A stretch of DNA of 22,025 nt, from NCBI GenBank assembly GCA_964600615.1, contig CAZRJK010000019.1:1-22025 (forward strand), given 5' to 3'. Source of the DNA: RUG11198 sp964600615 (GTDB lineage Bacteria > Bacillota_I > Bacilli_A > RF39 > UBA660). Made by a program: the position numbers and the translations under genes. The notes under the pieces were generated by a model. That model saw only the letters and a program-made list of their open reading frames with translations, made no database searches and was not told the origin of the DNA. Below are positions 1 to 7,298 of the stretch, piece after piece. Each line of letters begins with the position of its first letter. Position 1 is the stretch's first letter.

Positions 1-244
1 GGCTTGTAAATGATAATCCAATTTGAACTATCGCATATCCTACAATAATTCCACCAATTACCTTTGTTAATTGAAATATAAAGTCTGATAAGTTATTTAC
101 TACACTTATTGGATCATCCCCTGCTGCAAATACATTTGGAGTTAGAATTGATAATACACCAATTCCCACTAATGCAAGTGAATAAAACTTAAAACCTTTC
201 TTTAAAATTCTTTCAATTTTTTTCTTTTTAATTTCTTTTACCAT
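1..244 (-). CDS. VirB2/Maff2-like conjugation membrane peptide (3' end outside window)
   Basis: Reading the minus strand from 244 gives an open frame that runs off the window edge after about 81 residues. It starts with a lysine-rich stretch (MVKEIKKKKIERILKK), then a hydrophobic segment ending in VFA-AGDDP that resembles a signal peptide cleavage site, then a second hydrophobic segment rich in glycine and valine. Short two-helix proteins of this kind (VirB2/TrbC pilin-like or Maff2 family) often follow virD4 in Gram-positive conjugative elements, and this gene overlaps the virD4 end by 17 bases. I chose the ATG at 244 over the in-frame ATG at 253 because AGAAAGGA directly abuts the latter but is about 9 bases from the former. 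The family is inferred from size, topology and context. Confidence 0.6.
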   Translation of the reverse strand, partial: MVKEIKKKKIERILKKGFKFYSLALVGIGVLSILTPNVFAAGDDPISVVNNLSDFIFQLTKVIGGIIVGYAIVQIGLSFTS

Positions 245-2042
245 TTTTACCATTCCTTTCTTCTAAATATTTGTCCATATCTTCACTAGATATGATTTCA
301 TAGTTATCTTCTATATCTTTGATAGAATCAAACTTATAGTTATTAACATTGTAATCAATTACCACAGTTGCAATAGCATTATTTGTTTTGCCATGTACAT
401 AAGGTTTTGCTTTGCCATCAGTTGTTAGTGCTACATTAGGGTGCTTTAAAATATCATATTTTAAATCTTTAATTGGTCTTTCGCCTCTAACAAATAAAAT
501 TGCATATTTATTATCTAGCATTCTAACTTCATCTGGTGTAAGCAAATCTCTACCTGTTTGTTGATAATTTGTTGAATAACTACCATTTCTGCCATGACTT
601 TTTCCATAGGTATTCAAATCCAAATTTTCTTTGCCCATGAGTTCACTTACATACTTATGTGTGGACTGTTCGTTTCCGCCTAAATATAAAAATTCATCGC
701 AGTTTCCAACTATTGACTCCCATTGTTTTTCAAAAAGTGCTTTTAATTGTGCTAAATTTTGTAAAATAATTGATACTGATACTTCCCTAGACCTCATAAC
801 AGATAAAATCTTATCAAAGTCATCTGGTAAACTAACATTAGCAAACTCGTCCATTATAAAATGAACATGAACAGGTAATCTTCCACCATGTTTATGGTCT
901 GCTGAATAGAATAGTTGTTGAAATAATTGGGTATATAAAATACTTACAATAAAGTTAAAAGATGTATCATTATCTGGTATTAATGCAAATAATGCCATCT
1001 TTTCTTCGCCAAGTTTTTCAAGTTCTAATTCATCAGTCATTGTTAATTTTGATAAACTTTCAAGATTAAACTTTTCTAACCTTGAAGCTAATGTTATTTG
1101 AATAGATTTTAATGTTTTAGCAGACCCAGAATGATAATCACGATAATACTTTAAAGCAATATGCTCTGGATTATCAGCTTCTAACCTTTCAAATAAGACA
1201 TCAAGAGGACTTAAATACATATCATCATCCTCTTTGACATCTCCTGCTCTTAACATTTCCATTACCATAGGAAAGTTTTGTTCTTCTTCTGGTGCTTCAT
1301 ACCATAGATAAAAAACAAGTGCTAACAATAACATACTTGCAGCAGTATCCCAAAATGGATCATTGCTTTGACTACCTTTTGGTGTAGTTGATTTAAAAAG
1401 ATTGGTAACCAATTTTTGAACATCGTTATCTGTCTTTAAATATACAAAAGGATTATAACAATGTGATTTATCCATATTGATTAAATCTAATACTTTAACA
1501 TCATAACCTTCTCTTTCTAATAAATAACCTTCATCCCTTGCTATCTCACCTTTCGGATCTAAAATTATAAATGATGTATTTGCTTGTAATACATTTACTT
1601 TTGCATAAAACCTTGTTTTACCAGCACCACTACCACCTATAACTAGTGTATTTAGATTTCTATGATGGATTCTTCCGTCATATCCAATAGAAACATGTTT
1701 AGTAAGTATCTTATTTGATGATTTAGGTTCTTGCACATATTTCTTATTAATCTCTTTTGCTTTTCCCCACTTTGCACTACCATGTTCTTCGCCTTTTCTA
1801 TAATTCCTCTTAGTAAGCATATAAACTATGATTCCAATTGCATAAAAAAAACAGCATACTAAAGCTGATTTAATAGAATTATCACACCATACTATATTAA
1901 ATGGTGATTCAATTTGTTTAGATATTTCTTCTAATATCTTAAAAAGTCCATCGTTATAATATGGTGCTATTATTAAAGATAACCATATAACAGGAATAAA
2001 TCCAATTATAAAAAAGATTGTATAATTATTTTCTTCTTTCAT
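228..2042 (-). CDS. virD4: VirD4/TraG-family type IV coupling protein
   Basis: This 604-residue protein is the ATPase that links the relaxosome to the conjugation channel at the inner face of the membrane. Two N-terminal membrane segments lie at about residues 8-27 and 57-76. The ATP-binding Walker A motif is GGSGAGKT at residues 136-143, followed by the family's LDPKGE at 161-166. The Walker B motif is HFIMDEF at 394-400. The motif SIILQNLAQL near 424-433 and a GNCDEFLYLGG segment near 446-456 also fit VirD4/TraG. The length is typical. Its ATG overlaps the stop of the upstream 65-residue gene as ATGA, which suggests translational coupling. The PcfB-like protein two genes upstream is its expected partner, as in pCF10. 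Confidence 0.95.
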   Translation of the reverse strand: MKEENNYTIFFIIGFIPVIWLSLIIAPYYNDGLFKILEEISKQIESPFNIVWCDNSIKSALVCCFFYAIGIIVYMLTKRNYRKGEEHGSAKWGKAKEINKKYVQEPKSSNKILTKHVSIGYDGRIHHRNLNTLVIGGSGAGKTRFYAKVNVLQANTSFIILDPKGEIARDEGYLLEREGYDVKVLDLINMDKSHCYNPFVYLKTDNDVQKLVTNLFKSTTPKGSQSNDPFWDTAASMLLLALVFYLWYEAPEEEQNFPMVMEMLRAGDVKEDDDMYLSPLDVLFERLEADNPEHIALKYYRDYHSGSAKTLKSIQITLASRLEKFNLESLSKLTMTDELELEKLGEEKMALFALIPDNDTSFNFIVSILYTQLFQQLFYSADHKHGGRLPVHVHFIMDEFANVSLPDDFDKILSVMRSREVSVSIILQNLAQLKALFEKQWESIVGNCDEFLYLGGNEQSTHKYVSELMGKENLDLNTYGKSHGRNGSYSTNYQQTGRDLLTPDEVRMLDNKYAILFVRGERPIKDLKYDILKHPNVALTTDGKAKPYVHGKTNNAIATVVIDYNVNNYKFDSIKDIEDNYEIISSEDMDKYLEERNGKNGKRN

Positions 2043-2236
2043 CTACCTTCTGCGAAATGGTCTTTGTGAAAGTATCTTTTTTTTTCTGGTGCATCAAGCA
2101 CCTTCAATAAAACTTCATCTACAAAATCAGTTTCATTCTTTTCTCTTATTAGTTTATTTCTAAATTCATTTAAGGCATTAATTATAATTCCTAATTCATA
2201 TTTATCAAGTTCCAAAATTTTATAAACATCTTTCAT
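2039..2236 (-). CDS. Small protein of unknown function in the transfer operon
   Basis: A 65-residue, charged, soluble protein that I do not recognise. It is probably largely helical (LDKYELGIIINALNEFRNKL) and has a basic C-terminus with two histidines. It sits between the PcfB-like gene and virD4, and its ATG overlaps the TAA of the former in a TAATG arrangement. AAGGAG lies about 11 bases upstream. Tight coupling on both sides makes it a real gene and suggests a role with the coupling protein, but nothing in the sequence defines that role. Confidence 0.75.
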   Translation of the reverse strand: MKDVYKILELDKYELGIIINALNEFRNKLIREKNETDFVDEVLLKVLDAPEKKRYFHKDHFAEGR

Positions 2237-2964
2237 TACCTATTCTTCTCCTTGATATTGATTTTAACTTTATCGACTTCAGATATAACCTTAGATTTTT
2301 CACGAATTTTAACTTCTTCTTTAGCTTTATTTAATTTTTCCTTTACAGAAGGTTTTTCATTTATCTTAGTACCCTGATCCGAAGTCTTTTGCATTTCTAA
2401 GGAAGGCTTTGACTGAGGGCTTTTTTCGGTCTTTGCCAAATGGGGGTTTAATGAATAATCCTCTTTCTTAATTGGTTTATCTTGCTTTTCTTCACTGTCT
2501 TTTTGTTCAATAGTTTTAGTTATGACACCTTTATTTTTTTCAATTCTAGTTTTTTCAATATCACTCCTAATAGTAACTTCATCATAATCAGATAATTTAA
2601 ATCTATCAACAATTCTGTTGATTTTAGCAGCATCTTCAGCTTTAACCATAATATCGACAACACCATCTCTAGAGCTTGTCTTTTTGTTAATTAATGCACT
2701 ATATAAAACACCATACCTTTTAGCTTCTTCAGTAAACTTGGCAAACTTATCTTGCTTTACAGAAAATACTTTTAATTCTTTACCTGATTTTAACATATTA
2801 TTAAGATTGGTTTTACCAGATGTCTTCCTTTTATCTTTCATAATTGCATAAATTAATGCTGCAACATCTTTTGCACCATTACCAGTTATTCTAGCTGCTA
2901 CTTCAAATCCTTCTAAAGATAACCTTACAATTTGTTCAGCTGCATCACCTGATGAATTCATCAT
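2236..2964 (-). CDS. pcfB: PcfB-family (DUF3801) coupling-protein accessory factor
   Basis: This 242-residue protein has an N-terminal DUF3801/PcfB domain at about residues 1-130. It is recognisable from GDAAEQIVRLSLEGFEVA near the start, the ALIYAIMKDKRKTSGKT segment, LKSGKELKVFSV, and the AEDAAKINRIVDRFKL end of the domain. The rest is a lysine- and glutamate-rich, probably disordered tail. In pCF10, PcfB binds the coupling protein PcfC and helps bring the relaxosome to it, so the same role with the virD4 product is expected here. The start has AAGGAG 7 bases upstream, and the first 20 bases overlap the end of the relaxase gene. Confidence 0.88.
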   Translation of the reverse strand: MMNSSGDAAEQIVRLSLEGFEVAARITGNGAKDVAALIYAIMKDKRKTSGKTNLNNMLKSGKELKVFSVKQDKFAKFTEEAKRYGVLYSALINKKTSSRDGVVDIMVKAEDAAKINRIVDRFKLSDYDEVTIRSDIEKTRIEKNKGVITKTIEQKDSEEKQDKPIKKEDYSLNPHLAKTEKSPQSKPSLEMQKTSDQGTKINEKPSVKEKLNKAKEEVKIREKSKVISEVDKVKINIKEKNR

Positions 2965-4270
2965 TAATCATCTCCTTTTCTTCAATTTTCTTTATATCTT
3001 CTTTAATATTATCTTTTTTTGATTCAATTTTCTTACATAAATTGATATCATCATTAATTTGCTCTATCTTATTTGATAATTTATCTATTTTTTCTTTAAT
3101 TTCATCTTTATTAACATTCTTATCTTCTCTATATAATCGCCATAGTTCTTCTCTTTCTCCCTTAATTGTAATCAATTCTTTTTTAAGTTCATTATAAAAA
3201 GAAAAAAACTGTTCTTCAGTTTCAATTTGATTATTTGCTAATAATATCATTTGATTACTTATATCATCTAATTTCTTAATATCCTCTTTCATACTTGTAG
3301 ATATATTATTTTTTTGCATATACTCTGGATAAATATTCAAGATATTACAATACCTAATATACATACCATAAAAACTATTATACTTAGGTTTTAATAACGA
3401 AGAAAAATAATTATCTATTTTTTTACTTCGTTTGTAATAATTCTTTTTTGTTGGAAGATATGTCCCTTGAATCTGTTTCTTTATATTCTCGATTGAATAA
3501 TCTTCACCAAAATATCTTTCAATTCTGATATTTCTTTTATATTTTTCTCCTCTTATACTTAGCTTCCCAGAACGATTTATAACTTCATATTTCATACTTT
3601 TGAGTATGGTAATAAAATCGTTGTAATTGTGTGATATAGAAATAGCAATGTCTAAATCATCTTTTGCTGTTTTGTAATAATTTGTGTACTGAATATTCTT
3701 GTTTTGATAATTTAAATAATTAATTCCAGCTTTAGTCTTTTTTTCTTGAAGATAACTTAGATTATTTTCTTTGCATATACAATCATTTAATCTTCTTAGT
3801 TCTGCATATGTTGTCCTACTAGCATAATATTTCTTTCCATCTACAAAAGACACAGAATTAATAACAAAATGATTATGATAATGAGCAGTATTTAAATGAG
3901 TACTAACGACAACTTGAAATCTATCACCCCACATTTCTTTTGCTAACTCTATACCAATCTTATGAGCTTGTTCTGGTGTAACCTCATTTTCTTTAAATGA
4001 TTGATATACATGAAAACCTAATATACCTTGTTTTTTATTGTATTGTTCTTTAACTCTAATCATATCTTTTAGTGCTGTATCAGGGTGGCAGTTTATACCA
4101 GATACATATAATTTATTTTCTGTCTTAAATTCATCTTTGATATACTCTAATGATTTTTCTAAATTAGGATAATTTGATAAATCAGTCTTATTATTATCAG
4201 TAGTATATTTTATTACTTGTCCTAAATTAGTATTTATATTCCATATCGCCACCGTTGCTATTTCTATCAC
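2945..4270 (-). CDS. MOBP-like relaxase (mobilization nuclease)
   Basis: The 441-residue protein is the nuclease that would nick the transfer origin and stay covalently bound to the DNA end. The metal-binding histidine cluster is clear at residues 125-134 (HLNTAHYHNH, with H125, H130, H132 and H134), followed by FVINSVSFVDGKKY as in relaxase/mobilization nuclease domains. A likely catalytic tyrosine is Y22 in VIKYTTD. The catalytic part covers about residues 1-190, and the tail beyond about 330 is probably coiled coil. MobC lies just upstream. The start is uncertain: the listed GTG has a weak ribosome binding site. Homologues usually begin with a MATxxIW-like sequence, which here would start at the ATA codon at 4261, 5 bases after AGGTGA. 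GTG at 4252 is a third option. Confidence 0.92.
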   Translation of the reverse strand: MIEIATVAIWNINTNLGQVIKYTTDNNKTDLSNYPNLEKSLEYIKDEFKTENKLYVSGINCHPDTALKDMIRVKEQYNKKQGILGFHVYQSFKENEVTPEQAHKIGIELAKEMWGDRFQVVVSTHLNTAHYHNHFVINSVSFVDGKKYYASRTTYAELRRLNDCICKENNLSYLQEKKTKAGINYLNYQNKNIQYTNYYKTAKDDLDIAISISHNYNDFITILKSMKYEVINRSGKLSIRGEKYKRNIRIERYFGEDYSIENIKKQIQGTYLPTKKNYYKRSKKIDNYFSSLLKPKYNSFYGMYIRYCNILNIYPEYMQKNNISTSMKEDIKKLDDISNQMILLANNQIETEEQFFSFYNELKKELITIKGEREELWRLYREDKNVNKDEIKEKIDKLSNKIEQINDDINLCKKIESKKDNIKEDIKKIEEKEMINDEFIR

Positions 4271-4279
4271 CTTCTTTCA

Positions 4280-4591
4280 CTAGATATATTTATCTTTTAA
4301 GTCTTCAATCAATTTATTTAAAATATTAAATTGCTTTTCTAATTCATATACATAAATATTACCATTTGTATTAGCAACTTTTGCTATTTGATTAATATTA
4401 ACACCAATTTTATTTATCTTATCAATTGCTTCATAAAAATCCTTTTTAGGTGCTTCTTTAACATTTGTTTCAAATAGTAATTTTCTAAATGTATCAGCTT
4501 CGCTCATATTAAGTAAGCTTGATATTTTTTTTAGTTGTTCATCTTCCTCAAAGCTCAACCAAAAATTTTTCTTAATTATTTTCCTTCTCAT
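4280..4591 (-). CDS. mobC: MobC-family relaxosome accessory protein
   Basis: This 103-residue protein has a ribbon-helix-helix-type N-terminal half (NFWLSFEEDEQLKKISSLLN, then MSEADTFRKLLFE). The C-terminal half carries the MobC signature GVNINQIAKVANTNG at about residues 68-82 and a final helical segment. MobC proteins bind near the transfer origin and help the relaxase open and nick the DNA. The gene lies 9 bases upstream of the relaxase and overlaps the preceding small peptide gene by 20 bases. The length is normal for the family. Confidence 0.88.
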   Translation of the reverse strand: MRRKIIKKNFWLSFEEDEQLKKISSLLNMSEADTFRKLLFETNVKEAPKKDFYEAIDKINKIGVNINQIAKVANTNGNIYVYELEKQFNILNKLIEDLKDKYI

Positions 4592-4718
4592 GTTTACCCA
4601 AATATCCTTGTAATAAATTATTGTCTGCTAGTCTATCAAATATCGCAAAACAAATGACAACAACACCAGATAAACCACCAATAATTAATCCAAGTAAAAA
4701 AAATAAAAATTCATTCAT
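4572..4718 (-). CDS. DUF3789-like small membrane peptide
   Basis: The minus strand from 4718 encodes 48 residues: MNEFLFFLLGLIIGGLSGVV, then VICFAIFDRLADNNLL and a polar tail ending in KHEKENN. One membrane segment with a GGLSG core followed by a short cytoplasmic tail matches the DUF3789 pattern common in Clostridia conjugative elements. The gene starts 2 bases after the stop of the MGYRSDV gene and overlaps mobC by 20 bases, so it fits the operon. Its function is unknown. Confidence 0.72.
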   Translation of the reverse strand: MNEFLFFLLGLIIGGLSGVVVICFAIFDRLADNNLLQGYLGKHEKENN

Positions 4719-4720
4719 TA

Positions 4721-5155
4721 TTATCTATCCCTACTTTCTTCTCGATTTTTTGAATTATTCATTCTTGTGATAATTGATTTATCATCGAAATTCCTATCTA
4801 GCCAAGGATATTCTAATCCTTGTTCTTCTTTTTTACTGCTATCAAAATATTGTTCCTCATAATCATCATACGATTCTCCAATTCTTGCATATCTATAAGA
4901 AAAATTATTTTTTTCAAGATGACTTAATCCAGACATAACTGCATCTACATCCTCATAATCTTCACAATCTTCATACCATTTAATTGCATTCCATCCAAAA
5001 TATTTTGCGGTTTTAGTTTCATGATTTAAATCTAAGTCATCTAACAAATTACCAAAAGTATAGTTTTTTTCTTTCAGATATTTTTCCGTATATTTTTTTA
5101 ACTCATCAAATCCTTTTCTAGTCGTCACTATTCTAACATCAGATCTATATCCCAT
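4721..5155 (-). CDS. MGYRSDV-type hypothetical protein
   Basis: A 144-residue, acidic, tyrosine-rich soluble protein starting MGYRSDVRIVTTRKGFDEL. The MGYRSDV start is one I know from small proteins of phages and conjugative elements, but no function is established that I can name. Other visible features are FGWNAIKWYEDCEDYEDVDAV in the middle and a polar, probably flexible C-terminus. The start is well supported by AAAGGAG 7 bases upstream. It is the first gene after a 129-base gap that holds inverted repeats, so it may head the transfer operon. Confidence 0.8.
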   Translation of the reverse strand: MGYRSDVRIVTTRKGFDELKKYTEKYLKEKNYTFGNLLDDLDLNHETKTAKYFGWNAIKWYEDCEDYEDVDAVMSGLSHLEKNNFSYRYARIGESYDDYEEQYFDSSKKEEQGLEYPWLDRNFDDKSIITRMNNSKNREESRDR

Positions 5156-5179
5156 TGTATCTCTCCTTTCAAATAATTA

Positions 5180-5236
5180 GGGGATTGGGGATTTCCCCAT
5201 AATATGTGAAAAGTCCCTCGTGGGAGGAACTTTTCA
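5180..5236. other. Candidate transfer origin or regulatory region (inverted repeats)
   Basis: The ssb to MGYRSDV gap holds an inverted repeat at 5207-5236. An 8-bp outer stem (TGAAAAGT with ACTTTTCA) and a 4-bp inner stem (CCTC with GAGG) are split by one C-A mismatch around a GTGG loop. Next to it, G runs at 5180-5183 and 5187-5190 face a C run at 5195-5198, so 5187-5198 can form a small hairpin. The position just upstream of the mobilization genes is usual for an oriT. There is no T run that would make it a terminator. No known nick sequence is recognised, so oriT is an inference. Confidence 0.35.
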
Positions 5237-5249
5237 ATGCTTGCTAATT

Positions 5250-5272
5250 AAAGTGAAGAATAACTTCACTTT
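5250..5272 (-). terminator. Hairpin downstream of ssb, possible terminator
   Basis: A perfect 9-bp stem (AAAGTGAAG with CTTCACTTT) and a 5-base loop lie 12 bases after the ssb stop. On the minus strand it is followed only by TTTAATTA-like sequence, so it is a weak intrinsic terminator at best and may instead protect the 3' end of the transcript. Confidence 0.45.
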
Positions 5273-5284
5273 AAAAATATATGA

Positions 5285-5629
5285 TTATCTAGCAGGTTCA
5301 GGTTCTTCTTTTGCCCTAGATTGTAAAAATGAAATCTTTTCAGCTAATACCCTAGTTGAAAATTTTCTTTCACCATCTTTTTCATATGAATCTGATTGAA
5401 TTCTTCCTCTTACGGCAATTACATCACCTTTTTTACAATACTCTGCAGTTCTTTCTGCAATTCCATTCCACAAAGTTACTTCAATAAAATCAGCATCATA
5501 TACACCATCAGCATTTTTATAAGGTCTAGTAATAGCAACAGTTAAGTTTGATACTTTTTTATCATTTTCAGTTTCAATAACTTCTGGATCTCTTGTTAAT
5601 CTTCCGACCAAAAGAACTTGATTAAGCAT
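5285..5629 (-). CDS. ssb: Single-stranded DNA-binding protein
   Basis: The protein has 114 residues and one OB fold: MLNQVLLVGRLTRDPEV at the start, VSNLTVAITRPYKN, then ADFIEVTLWNGIAERTAEYC and GDVIAVRGRIQSDSYEKDG. These are standard SSB landmarks. It ends soon after the OB fold (LQSRAKEEPEPAR), so it lacks the long linker and the acidic tip ending in phenylalanine that recruits partners in chromosomal SSBs. That is common in element-encoded copies. It probably coats single strands made during transfer or replication. I start it at the ATG at 5629, because AAGGAG is 10 bases upstream; a GTG nine bases earlier is too close to that site. Confidence 0.93.
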   Translation of the reverse strand: MLNQVLLVGRLTRDPEVIETENDKKVSNLTVAITRPYKNADGVYDADFIEVTLWNGIAERTAEYCKKGDVIAVRGRIQSDSYEKDGERKFSTRVLAEKISFLQSRAKEEPEPAR

Positions 5630-5933
5630 TATTTTCACTCTCCTTTTCTGCTTTATATTTTTCTTTTTTTAACATTAATTCTTGCATCCAATCATTTGTT
5701 ATTACAATAGGATTAAGGTTTCTATTCAATAAATAAAAAAGAAGTCTAGCTTCTGATGGATACAAATTAATTGTTACTTTATCCTCACTAATGAATGAAT
5801 AAGTCATTATCTTATTAAAAAATTTTTCATAATCCTTACTCTTTTCATCTTCTTTTTTAGATTCTAATTTTATTAATTCTGTAATTTTATTAAAATCATT
5901 TTTAAATAAAGATAATCTTACTTGTCCATGCAT
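5622..5933 (-). CDS. Hypothetical protein upstream of ssb
   Basis: A 103-residue soluble protein that I do not recognise. It starts MHGQVRLSLFKNDFNKITEL, has a charged helical middle, a probable strand-helix segment (VTINLYPSEARLLFYLLNR near residues 55-73) and a lysine/glutamate-rich end. The ATG at 5933 is preferred because AAGGAG lies 8 bases upstream; a TTG at 5954 is the alternative. Its last 8 bases overlap the ssb start, which suggests joint translation and a possible role in DNA processing. That role is inferred from position only. Confidence 0.7.
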   Translation of the reverse strand: MHGQVRLSLFKNDFNKITELIKLESKKEDEKSKDYEKFFNKIMTYSFISEDKVTINLYPSEARLLFYLLNRNLNPIVITNDWMQELMLKKEKYKAEKESENNA

Positions 5934-5934
5934 T

Positions 5935-6198
5935 TTAGTTATCTCCTTCCACAAAATTAGGCATAACTAATAGTCCCAATGCAAGATAGTATATTCCATT
6001 ATCATCTTTATCAAATGCACCTTTAATTCTAATTAGTTCATTTCCTTTTAATTCTTCTAATAGATTAATATTGAAATTATCATTATATCTAAATTCAATA
6101 ATATCCTCATTACTTTTAATTACAAAAGATTTATTTTCTAAATCTCTATCATATAAATATCCTTCTATTAATATTTCATTTCTAAATTTGTTGTTCAT
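5935..6198 (-). CDS. Small protein, possible OB fold
   Basis: An 87-residue protein without a family I can name. The order of segments looks like an OB fold: NEILIEGYLYDRDLE, then SFVIKS, IIEFRY, a short helix (INLLEELKG), LIRIKGAF and IYYLALGLLV. The opening and the IRIKGAFDKDD segment parallel LVGRLTRDPE and VRGRIQSDS in the ssb product two genes downstream. This could be a diverged single-strand-binding protein, but the similarity is weak. ATG at 6198 follows AAAGGA by about 12 bases. It overlaps the preceding gene by 17 bases and ends one base before the next start. Confidence 0.68.
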   Translation of the reverse strand: MNNKFRNEILIEGYLYDRDLENKSFVIKSNEDIIEFRYNDNFNINLLEELKGNELIRIKGAFDKDDNGIYYLALGLLVMPNFVEGDN

Positions 6199-6439
6199 AA
6201 TTTTTATCTTTCCTTTCACTTTCATTTATTTCGTTGTTACATAAAAATGTAATTATTTTTTTATTTGCTAAAGCATTTTTTATACCAATAGCAATAGTTA
6301 ATTCAGTTCGATTAAAACTTGTTTGCTGAATTAAATCTTCAATTTTTAAGTCAATTATTTTTTTATCAGTATTATATCCTTCTCTAATAAGTTTATCTAA
6401 TACTCTTAATCTTTCTTTGTATATTTTTTCGTTTTTCAT
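6182..6439 (-). CDS. Hypothetical protein, probably helical
   Basis: An 85-residue charged protein that I do not recognise. The segment IIDLKIEDLIQQTSFNRTEL (residues 28-47) has the look of a short helix-turn-helix, so DNA binding is possible but unproven. It lies 2 bases after the stop of the preceding gene and overlaps the next one by 17 bases. The ribosome binding site is weak, so it may depend on coupling to the gene before it. Confidence 0.65.
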   Translation of the reverse strand: MKNEKIYKERLRVLDKLIREGYNTDKKIIDLKIEDLIQQTSFNRTELTIAIGIKNALANKKIITFLCNNEINESERKDKNYEQQI

Positions 6440-6441
6440 AA

Positions 6442-6678
6442 CTATCTTACATCACCACTTTTCATAATTTCTCTGTATAGAATTAAATATTCCTTCAATG
6501 CCAATTCGATATTCATTCCATAATAATGCCCATCTAACCATGATCCATGTTCTTTATCTAAACCATAAACTAATACAAACTGTTCACTATCTGGTGCAAA
6601 TACAAGTGCATAATCAAAGTATTTATTTTCTTTTATTACATAGAATTTTCCTAATCTTTTATTATTTAACTCTACCAT
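6442..6678 (-). CDS. Hypothetical protein after the sortase
   Basis: A 78-residue soluble protein rich in aromatic residues (KFYVIKENKYFDYALVFAPD, then HGSWLDGHYYGMN). No family is recognised and there is no signal peptide or membrane segment, so it is cytoplasmic. GGAAAGGA is well placed before the ATG, and the gene overlaps the sortase stop by 7 bases. Its neighbours do not say whether it belongs with the surface genes or with the DNA-processing genes downstream. Confidence 0.68.
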   Translation of the reverse strand: MVELNNKRLGKFYVIKENKYFDYALVFAPDSEQFVLVYGLDKEHGSWLDGHYYGMNIELALKEYLILYREIMKSGDVR

Positions 6679-7298
6679 TTTTCTTTCCTTTCCAACTCTG
6701 AAATAACTATTATTTGTTTATTAGTTCCATCACGACAAGTAATTAAAGTTAATGTATTTTTATACCTATTTCTATTTATTACTGCTTTTCCAGTCTTTTC
6801 AACATCATATATATTGACTACTTTATAGAAATAAGATTCTTTATTAAAATCAATAATTATTTCGTCATTAATTGATAATTTATCTAATTTTCTAAAAAAA
6901 GAAACAGAAGAATTACCTGAATGAGATGCTAAAATAACATTTCCATATTGTTTATCTGGAAGTGTATATGGCTTTACAAATGCTATATTTTTATCAACAT
7001 TATTCTGATAACTATAAGGACTTACTAATCCTCTTTCCAAATTAATCTTAGGTATTTTGATAATCCCTATATAGTTTAATTCTTCATCTGATGTCGTTTC
7101 ATCTTCGAATGTATCGTTATTGAAGCTTTCAATATCTATCACTTCTTCTTCCTTATAGAATTTATCAATTGCTTGTTTTTCTGTTTCTTTTAGTTTTACA
7201 TTTAGGAAAAAATCAATGGATATAATAATAAATCCAGATAGTAAAAATAAAGAACCGATTAATAGCAATCGATTCTTAATTTTTCTTTTTATTCGCAT
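6672..7298 (-). CDS. Sortase
   Basis: A 208-residue membrane-anchored transpeptidase that cleaves a sorting motif and attaches the protein to the cell wall or to another subunit. An N-terminal membrane anchor lies at about residues 10-32, followed by an acidic stalk and the sortase barrel starting IGIIKIPKINLERGL. The catalytic histidine is H126 in LASHSG and the cysteine is C188 in TLITC. The usual catalytic arginine, expected just before the last strand, is replaced by K195-Q196 (NKQIIVIS); R189 and R204 are the nearest arginines. ATG at 7298 is 9 bases after TTAGGAG and lies inside the adhesin gene's end. The adhesin just upstream is the obvious substrate. Confidence 0.9.
   Translation of the reverse strand: MRIKRKIKNRLLLIGSLFLLSGFIIISIDFFLNVKLKETEKQAIDKFYKEEEVIDIESFNNDTFEDETTSDEELNYIGIIKIPKINLERGLVSPYSYQNNVDKNIAFVKPYTLPDKQYGNVILASHSGNSSVSFFRKLDKLSINDEIIIDFNKESYFYKVVNIYDVEKTGKAVINRNRYKNTLTLITCRDGTNKQIIVISELERKEKW

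Noticed and set aside
631..864. Plus-strand open frames over the virD4, pcfB, relaxase, parA and aguA genes
   Set aside because: They are antisense to clear genes, have no ribosome binding sites and encode low-complexity or Cys/His-rich sequences typical of AT-rich shadows.
2236..2964. Alternative genetic code (TGA as tryptophan), suggested by the extreme AT content
   Set aside because: TGA ends several genes at sensible places with overlapping next starts, and tryptophan is encoded by TGG.
5180..5198. G-quadruplex or riboswitch from the G and C runs
   Set aside because: There are only two G runs on a strand plus one C run, too few for a quadruplex, and no conserved riboswitch core is visible.
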